In this document: in pieces, positions 56,144 through 64,000 of the stretch
Numbering within the stretch: position 1 is the stretch's first letter
Layout of the letters: each line of letters starts with the position of its first letter
Assembly (NCBI RefSeq): GCF_000165675.1
Contig: NZ_AEIZ01000013.1
Location: 1-64,000 of the forward strand
Length of the DNA stretch: 64,000 bases
Reading direction: 5' to 3'
Source: Leuconostoc fallax KCTC 3537
GTDB lineage: Bacteria; Bacillota; Bacilli; Lactobacillales; Lactobacillaceae
Translations under genes and position numbers: made by a program
Notes under the pieces: model-generated
What the model saw: only the letters and a program-made list of their open reading frames with translations
Told to the model about the DNA's origin: nothing
Database searches by the model: none

Positions 56144-57648
56144 GAGAAATGTTGCCTCCGTTGCTTCAATTTAACCGCACGACCAAACACAGACTCAAAA
56201 AAGCGCGCTTTTTGATTAAACACTAGGATTTCTAACTGCAAATCTTGTTCACTACTAGCCACAACGACAATATTTTGATCTTTTAATGAGATACTTAATT
56301 TCGTTATTTTTTGCCGACGACTATCATCTAATGCATCAGCTAATCTGAGTAATGCTGATAATTTAGCAATGCGAATACGCTGAACCGGTGAAAATTCTTG
56401 TACCTCTTGTAAATTACTATCTGGCACTTCTGCACTATGATAACGCGCAATGGCAGCAATCATGCGTTGTTCAGTGGTTGATAAGCCATAAAAATCAATG
56501 CCCTTCAAAATTTCTTCTGAATATTGATAGTGGCGCTGAGAATTGATAAAGCTCCCCACATCATGGACGAGCGCGGCAACACCCAACAATAAACGGTCTC
56601 TATTTTCTAAACGATGCACTCTTTTTAACCGATCAAATAGTTGCCATGCAAAATCCAAAACAACATCACGATGTTGTCGTTCCACCAAATAACGATCTGA
56701 AATACCACGAGCAGCTGTCATGATATCTTTTTCACCATTTTGATGGCGGGATAAGTTTGCTACGATACCGTCTAATACATTAAGGCGCACGATATAAATT
56801 TGCTTGGCACCAATTGCCTGACGCACATGTTCGACTAAAAGCATCTCTGTTAGTGCAAAGGGTACTTGGCTCACTTCAATATGATAGCTATCACTCACAG
56901 CTTGATCAGACATGAGATTAAAATCATGCAATAACGTATCAAGATGTTGCTGATTCAAAAATGTACTGCTGGCTTGATCCGACAGCAATATTTTCTGTAA
57001 CATTTCGCTACCTTGAATAATCAGCGTTTCACTTTTCTGATGCTCAGGCAACATATGCCAGAAATCAGCCATTTTACTACTAATGTATTCATTTGTGAAC
57101 GCCATTTGATCAACTGTCTCTACAGCTAATTGGTTAATCGTTTGAGCTAAACGAATTGGCCCTATCGCTGAATGTTGATTAAAGCGAAATTGTTGTGCTT
57201 CATAATAACCCAAGTCTAGTCTGTCGGATGTCATCCCCATAACAAACACATTTTGTGCCAACATATCATTGATATTATCACCGTTAGCGCGCATTGCAAT
57301 TTGTCGGTAATAACTCTCTTGATTCGCATTTAACCATTTTAACCGTAAGCCTGTCTCACTTTCGATCTGATCCACTAGATAAACAGCATTGACAATACGA
57401 CTCAAACGCTCAGTACCAAACAAATAAACCTCGATTACGCCATAATCACGTAAAAGTTGGTTAAAACGTTGCAGCTGTTCTAATGTACGTTGTACCAAAT
57501 CAGGCGAAAATTTCTGTTTACTTTTCCTCAGGTCAACTTCTGTAAGGTTACGTTTCACAGCTTCAATTATTTTGCCACTTTGATTAGAGATTTGTAACTC
57601 CGCCATGTTACTACTTAATAAGATATTGCCAATAAAATGTTTTACCAT
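56140..57648 (-). CDS. ppx2: Ppx/GppA-type phosphatase with HD domain (long form)
   Basis: The 502-residue protein has a weak actin-like N-terminal part (GNILLSSNMAELQI, then GVIEVYLFGTERLSR and MGMTSDRLDLGYYEAQQF) and a C-terminal HD domain with AALVHDVGSFINSQRHYQYSE. The N-terminal motifs differ from those of the short Ppx: the glycine-rich phosphate loop is altered. It overlaps ppk by four bases. I chose ATG 57648, with GAGGGAG before it. It may degrade polyphosphate or regulate Ppk. Confidence 0.82.
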   Translation of the reverse strand: MVKHFIGNILLSSNMAELQISNQSGKIIEAVKRNLTEVDLRKSKQKFSPDLVQRTLEQLQRFNQLLRDYGVIEVYLFGTERLSRIVNAVYLVDQIESETGLRLKWLNANQESYYRQIAMRANGDNINDMLAQNVFVMGMTSDRLDLGYYEAQQFRFNQHSAIGPIRLAQTINQLAVETVDQMAFTNEYISSKMADFWHMLPEHQKSETLIIQGSEMLQKILLSDQASSTFLNQQHLDTLLHDFNLMSDQAVSDSYHIEVSQVPFALTEMLLVEHVRQAIGAKQIYIVRLNVLDGIVANLSRHQNGEKDIMTAARGISDRYLVERQHRDVVLDFAWQLFDRLKRVHRLENRDRLLLGVAALVHDVGSFINSQRHYQYSEEILKGIDFYGLSTTEQRMIAAIARYHSAEVPDSNLQEVQEFSPVQRIRIAKLSALLRLADALDDSRRQKITKLSISLKDQNIVVVASSEQDLQLEILVFNQKARFFESVFGRAVKLKQRRQHFS

Positions 57649-57731
57649 TGCCGCTCCCTCTGACACTAGTATGCAATAAACGTGTATTTTAAATTAATCT
57701 TACCATATCCTAAAGGGCTTTATAACAACAT

Positions 57732-58307
57732 TTATGCATTATCTGGATTGAAGTCGCACCCCACTTCATGATCATTAATAATACCAATACTCTGTAAAAA
57801 CGCATATATCGTAACCGGTCCCGTAAATTTAAAGCCACGTTTTTTCATATCTTTAGCAACACGTTCTGAGAGTGCATCTTTAGCCGCTATTGCGTTATAA
57901 TCGGTAACCTGATGGTTTACCACTGATCCTTGCGTAAAATGCCAAATATAGTTCGAGAAGCTACCAAATGTCTCTTGAATGCTTTGAATACATGTGGCAT
58001 TGTGAACTGTTGCTTCGATTTTCATACGATTACGGATAATACCAGTATCTTGTAACAAAAGTTCAACTTCATCTGCTGTCATGTCCGCAACACGACCAAT
58101 GTCGAATTGATGAAAGGCCTGTCGCAAGTTTAGACGTTTATGTAAGACAATCCGCCAATTTAAACCAGCCTGAAAAATTTCTAAACTCAACATTTCAAAT
58201 AAGTCTTGATCTGTTTCATCTTGAGGATTCCCCCATTCTTCATCATGATATTGCGTCATTAATGCATCAACTGGATAATGTGACAGCCATGAACACCTTT
58301 GTACCAT
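57732..58307 (-). CDS. tag: DNA-3-methyladenine glycosylase I
   Basis: The 191-residue protein has the Tag pattern: RCSWLSHYPVDALMTQYHDEEWG with a zinc Cys and His, EIFQAGLNWRIVLHKR, and a C-terminal NDHEVGCDF with further zinc ligands. It removes 3-methyladenine from alkylated DNA. ATG 58307 is chosen, since a GTG at 58319 overlaps the ribosome site GGAG. It is a single gene between ppx2 and eno. Confidence 0.92.
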   Translation of the reverse strand: MVQRCSWLSHYPVDALMTQYHDEEWGNPQDETDQDLFEMLSLEIFQAGLNWRIVLHKRLNLRQAFHQFDIGRVADMTADEVELLLQDTGIIRNRMKIEATVHNATCIQSIQETFGSFSNYIWHFTQGSVVNHQVTDYNAIAAKDALSERVAKDMKKRGFKFTGPVTIYAFLQSIGIINDHEVGCDFNPDNA

Positions 58308-58336
58308 TTTTACGCTCACTCCTTATCATATGTACT

Positions 58337-58359
58337 AAAAATCGCCCCGAAGGACGATT
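58337..58359 (-). terminator. Terminator of enolase
   Basis: AATCGTCC and GGGCGATT enclose TTCG with one mismatch, followed by a T-run on the minus strand. Confidence 0.82.
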
Positions 58360-58373
58360 CTTTATTGTCATGA

Positions 58374-60994
<2,621 letters not shown>

Positions 60995-61082
60995 ACTTTT
61001 GTCCTTCTTGATATTTAGTTCCAATAACAAAGACTTTACGCTTACAGTTCCAAAAATTCAATATGATTTTGCATATCCATGT

Positions 61083-61109
61083 AAAAAAGCAACACCTAAA
61101 CGGTGTTGC
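61083..61109 (-). terminator. Terminator of the triosephosphate isomerase gene
   Basis: GCAACACC and GGTGTTGC close on GTTTA, followed by six Ts on the minus strand. Confidence 0.9.
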
Positions 61110-61127
61110 AATATATTAAATCACGAC

Positions 61128-61934
61128 CTAAACTTCATCAGTATCAAATTGACCAGGCATGCTTGGTTGCTTGGCAATGTTAATTAATTCCAAAAATTTA
61201 ACTGGATCTAAAGCAGCTGTTCCTACCAAGACACCATCAATATCAGGTTGTTGCAACAATGCACTAGCATTATCTGGCGTAACCGAACCGCCATACAGAA
61301 TTCTTACTTGTTCAGCAATCACTGGCGAATAAAGCTTAGCCAATGTTTGTCGAATAAGGTGCGCAGCCTTTTGCGCCTGTTCAGACGTTGCCGCCTCTCC
61401 AGAACCGATTGCCCATGTTGGTTCATAAGCAATCGTGATGTTACGGATTTGATCAACAGATACACCAGCCAATGCTGAAGCAACCTGAGCAACAGACGGC
61501 TCAGCATCCATAAACTGAGCATATTTACTCATGTCTTCATCCACATCAATAATGGGGCGTAAGCCATTACGTAAAGCAGCCATAACCTTTAAGTTGACGG
61601 TTGAATCATTTTCATTGAAAAATTTACGACGTTCAAAATGACCGATTAAAACATACGTTGCACCGATATCTTTTAAAGCACGTGGTGATGTTTCACCTGT
61701 ATACGCTCCCGCGTCTTCCCAGTGCACATTTTCAGCAACAATATGAATCGGTGAGTCTTGCGTTGCTCTCACCATATCAGCCAAAAATAGATCTTGGGCT
61801 GCAATACCAGTTTCAACAACTGTTTGACTTGGCACTTTACTGTTCACATTATCCAAAAATTCAGCGATTTCTGATTGTAGCTTATTAATTTTCCAGTTAG
61901 CAACGACAAAGGGAATGCGTCGTGTTTTTGTCAT
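61128..61934 (-). CDS. tpiA: Triosephosphate isomerase-like protein, divergent
   Basis: The 268-residue protein has the TIM fold with VVANWKINK (Asn, Lys), the catalytic His in LIGHFERRKFF, the catalytic Glu in IAYEPTWAIGSG and ILYGGSVTPDNASALL. The usual GHSERR reads GHFERR here, and the usual CIGE strand reads VDED, so it is either a lineage variant or a paralogue with another role. It is longer than usual by a C-terminal tail. Its start overlaps the stop of the upstream hypothetical gene. Confidence 0.85.
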   Translation of the reverse strand: MTKTRRIPFVVANWKINKLQSEIAEFLDNVNSKVPSQTVVETGIAAQDLFLADMVRATQDSPIHIVAENVHWEDAGAYTGETSPRALKDIGATYVLIGHFERRKFFNENDSTVNLKVMAALRNGLRPIIDVDEDMSKYAQFMDAEPSVAQVASALAGVSVDQIRNITIAYEPTWAIGSGEAATSEQAQKAAHLIRQTLAKLYSPVIAEQVRILYGGSVTPDNASALLQQPDIDGVLVGTAALDPVKFLELINIAKQPSMPGQFDTDEV

Positions 61935-62278
61935 TTTTCTTCACCTCGTAACATCATAAACATGAATATTGCCTCAATTAGTAAAATAAGGACAATGCCA
62001 TTAGCTGACTCGTTTAACCAATTAAAAAGAACATAACTTGCTAATAATACCGCTAATCCAATACTCGTTTTCACCAAAGCTCGGTGGTATTGACTATGAT
62101 TCAATTGATCTGATAAGCGCTGATTTTCTGTTTTCAGTTCACTCACATCAAGCTTCAAAGCTTCAATTTCATCTAATAGTTGATCATTTTCACTTTGTAG
62201 TTGTTCTGTTTGTGTCAACATATCATCATGAACTTTTGTTGATGATTTACGATGCCACATATCATAAATTAATCCCAT
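61931..62278 (-). CDS. Coiled-coil membrane protein
   Basis: The 115-residue protein has a long coiled coil (about residues 18-62; TEQLQSENDQLLDEIEALK) and two membrane helices near the end (about 68-88 and 92-110). GGAGACACT precedes the start. It overlaps the isomerase gene in ATGA, so the two are coupled, but I see no functional link. Its family is unknown to me. Confidence 0.65.
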   Translation of the reverse strand: MGLIYDMWHRKSSTKVHDDMLTQTEQLQSENDQLLDEIEALKLDVSELKTENQRLSDQLNHSQYHRALVKTSIGLAVLLASYVLFNWLNESANGIVLILLIEAIFMFMMLRGEEK

Positions 62279-62298
62279 AGTGTCTCCTGCCTGCTACA

Positions 62299-63246
62299 TT
62301 AAGATACTGTTTGCGCTAACAGGTCCAACGTTTCTTGATGTTGTTTACCGTCAAAGTACTGCTCTAAAGCACGCTGATACAATGATTTATCATGTGCAAC
62401 ATATGCAAATAAGGTTAAGCTAGCCTGTAACTTTTTAGCATCTACTTGACCAAATACTGCAACTGGATCCGTCGTTTCAAGTGACAATAGTACATTGAGA
62501 ACCTTCTCTAAACGTTGCCTTAATAAGTCATCGACTAAATAAAATTTGGCTTCAGTGGCGTCCGCTATGCCATAGTAGCGTGCCCGTTCACTGCTACCTA
62601 AGCCACGTAACTGAGGCAAAACAAACCACATCCAATGGGTTTGCTTTTGTCCAGCTGATAATTCTGCCACAGCTGATACATAGTCACTGACGGCTGTCAC
62701 TTTACCATCTTGAGCATCGACAAATCGTTGTAATTGACTAGATGTCGTTAATATTTGTGCCTGCTGCGTTATTTTATAATGGCGATAAATTTGATAAACT
62801 GCGCGACCCGAAAAAGTAAGGTGCATCGCTTCAATGTCTTGTGGTGATACCCACTTTTTACCGTCAATTTCACTTTCGTCAATCATGTCAGATTCAAAGG
62901 ACCAGTTCTGCAATAAGAAAATATTTGAAAAGAGCTGTGTCACATCCCCATTTGGATAATGCCCCTGATAATCGGGACCTGATACCATACCAATAGCGAT
63001 TAAATCGTCAGCTGCTGCATTAATGCCAGATTCTTCAAGTACTTCACGCGCTGCATTTTCCGGCCATGACAATTCAGGCTCAACATAACCACCAGGGAAT
63101 GCCCAGCCATCAAAATCACGATTATAAATCATCATTAACTGACCCGCGTCATTTTCAATCACAACGTCAGATGTTGGCATAATTAATTTGAAATCATGAC
63201 CAATTTTTTCACGAATTTTAGCAACATATGAATCTTTATAAGGCAT
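62299..63246 (-). CDS. Nudix hydrolase fused to a DUF1810 domain
   Basis: The 315-residue product has an N-terminal Nudix domain (residues 1-165) with the box GGYVEPELSWPENAAREVLEE in nearly standard form (reading on to SGI), and a C-terminal DUF1810 domain (from about 170: QRFVDAQDGKVTAVSDYV, QKTHWMWFVLPQLRGLG in part). The Nudix part should cleave a nucleoside diphosphate derivative. DUF1810 proteins are usually separate. GGAGGAG precedes ATG 63246. There is no visible frameshift making the join. Confidence 0.85.
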   Translation of the reverse strand: MPYKDSYVAKIREKIGHDFKLIMPTSDVVIENDAGQLMMIYNRDFDGWAFPGGYVEPELSWPENAAREVLEESGINAAADDLIAIGMVSGPDYQGHYPNGDVTQLFSNIFLLQNWSFESDMIDESEIDGKKWVSPQDIEAMHLTFSGRAVYQIYRHYKITQQAQILTTSSQLQRFVDAQDGKVTAVSDYVSAVAELSAGQKQTHWMWFVLPQLRGLGSSERARYYGIADATEAKFYLVDDLLRQRLEKVLNVLLSLETTDPVAVFGQVDAKKLQASLTLFAYVAHDKSLYQRALEQYFDGKQHQETLDLLAQTVS

Positions 63247-63280
63247 TAAACTCCTCCTAGCTGATGAAGTACCTACTTCA

Positions 63281-64000
63281 TTACTTACTTTCCTTAGCAA
63301 TATAAATCGGTCTATTTTTGATTTCAAGATAAATCTTGCTAATGTATTCACCGACAATACCAAGTGATGTTAACTGTATACCACTCATAAACAAAATAAC
63401 GGAAACAAGTGAGGCCCACCCATCGACACTGCCACCATACAATACTTTTCTAAGGATAATAAAGGCGATAGCAATTGCGGACAAAAGCGCAATAGCAATG
63501 CCTAATACAGAAACAATGGCTAATGGTACAACAGAAAACGATACAATACCTTCAATCGAGTAGGCAAATAATTTACCAAATGACCATGATGAACTGCCTG
63601 CAGTCCGATCAATATTTTTATATTCTAAATATTTTGTATTAAAACCAACCCAGCTAAACAGTCCCTTAGAGAATCGGTTGCGCTCTGCCAATGACAAGAT
63701 TGCATCGACGACTTGTCGTGTCATCAGACGATAATCACGGACGCCAGATGGCATTGGTGTCGAAGAAATACGATTGATTAACTTATAAAACAATTCCGCA
63801 AAGAAAGAACGAATTGGCGGTTCACCTTCACGAGTTGTTCGAATCGTCCCAACAACATCATAGCCATCATTTTCAATACCATTTAGCATTTCTGGTAGCA
63901 TCTCTGGTGGATCTTGCAAATCTGCATCCATCACCGCTACATAATCACCCTGTGCTGACTGTAAACCAGCATATAAAGCGGCTTCTTTTCCAAAATTACG
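63281..64000 (-). CDS. Family 2 glycosyltransferase, partial at the window edge
   Basis: The frame is open to the window end and lacks its N-terminus; what remains is at least 239 residues. It reads RNFGKEAALYAGLQSAQGDY, DADLQDPPEMLPEM and NRISSTPMPSGVRDYRLM, with two membrane helices (about 100-170 from the first internal ATG). It is of the same GtrB-like type as the gene at 17625 and should load a sugar onto undecaprenyl phosphate. It ends 34 bases before the Nudix gene. Confidence 0.88.
   Translation of the reverse strand, partial: RNFGKEAALYAGLQSAQGDYVAVMDADLQDPPEMLPEMLNGIENDGYDVVGTIRTTREGEPPIRSFFAELFYKLINRISSTPMPSGVRDYRLMTRQVVDAILSLAERNRFSKGLFSWVGFNTKYLEYKNIDRTAGSSSWSFGKLFAYSIEGIVSFSVVPLAIVSVLGIAIALLSAIAIAFIILRKVLYGGSVDGWASLVSVILFMSGIQLTSLGIVGEYISKIYLEIKNRPIYIAKESK

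Overview
The window looks like chromosomal DNA of a heterofermentative lactic acid bacterium, most likely Leuconostoc or a near relative (low-GC Lactobacillaceae). The grounds are glucose-6-phosphate dehydrogenase, NADH oxidase, butanediol and acetoin dehydrogenases, T-box leaders, a Zur-type zinc regulon, an aggregation-promoting-factor protein and a CopY/CopB copper system. I see no prophage, transposase, CRISPR array or rRNA. One tRNA and one parS site are present. The species call is inference from gene content.

Layout. 0-2.3 kb: NAD salvage (pncB) with its NrtR regulator. 2.5-6 kb: a bacteriocin-type ABC exporter with a small XRE regulator. 6.3-10.6 kb: cell-wall amidase, then a Zur-controlled zinc uptake operon, preceded by a separate Zur-controlled mini-transcript. 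10.7-17.6 kb: butanediol dehydrogenase, a multidrug MFS pump with an attenuator leader, a T-box controlled amino acid permease, NADH oxidase and a universal stress protein. 17.6-23.6 kb: cell-envelope glycosyltransferases, a LysM/APF surface protein, and a TetR regulator divergent from a hydrolase. 23.7-29.7 kb: a NhaC-type transporter behind a tyrosine T-box, an EamA exporter, a guanidinium-type SMR exporter behind a terminator-bearing leader, tRNA-Lys, DegV and a fluoride channel pair. 29.7-32.7 kb: a TrpXYZ-type ABC transporter behind a Trp-Trp leader peptide and attenuator. 32.8-44.4 kb: MFS, zwf, a ClpL-type chaperone, RlmCD, a dicarboxylate/amino acid symporter, oxidoreductases and acetoin reductase. 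44.5-48 kb: parS, copper resistance and an aquaporin. 48-51.4 kb: a pair of membrane XRE regulators and a pseudouridine synthase. 51.4-64 kb: release factor 3, a polyphosphate cluster (ppx2-ppk-ppx), tag, enolase, cyclopropane synthase, a divergent triosephosphate isomerase, a Nudix-DUF1810 fusion and a partial glycosyltransferase.

The most interesting biology is regulatory RNA. The clearest case is the leader of the tryptophan transporter at 29728-29985. It has a strong promoter, a ribosome binding site, a 15-residue peptide ending AWWRR, and mutually exclusive 1:2, 2:3 and 3:4 pairings, so it looks like ribosome-mediated attenuation. A Zur-boxed mini-transcript (10493 to about 10355) and the leaders of the gdx-like exporter and the MFS pump also merit study.

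A warning about the data. At least 16 genes carry frameshifts, and all 21 are repaired by adding one A or T to an A/T homopolymer, mostly runs read as six that should be seven. This is the pattern of homopolymer under-calling in an uncorrected assembly, not of real gene decay. I therefore annotate these as whole genes and mark each break.
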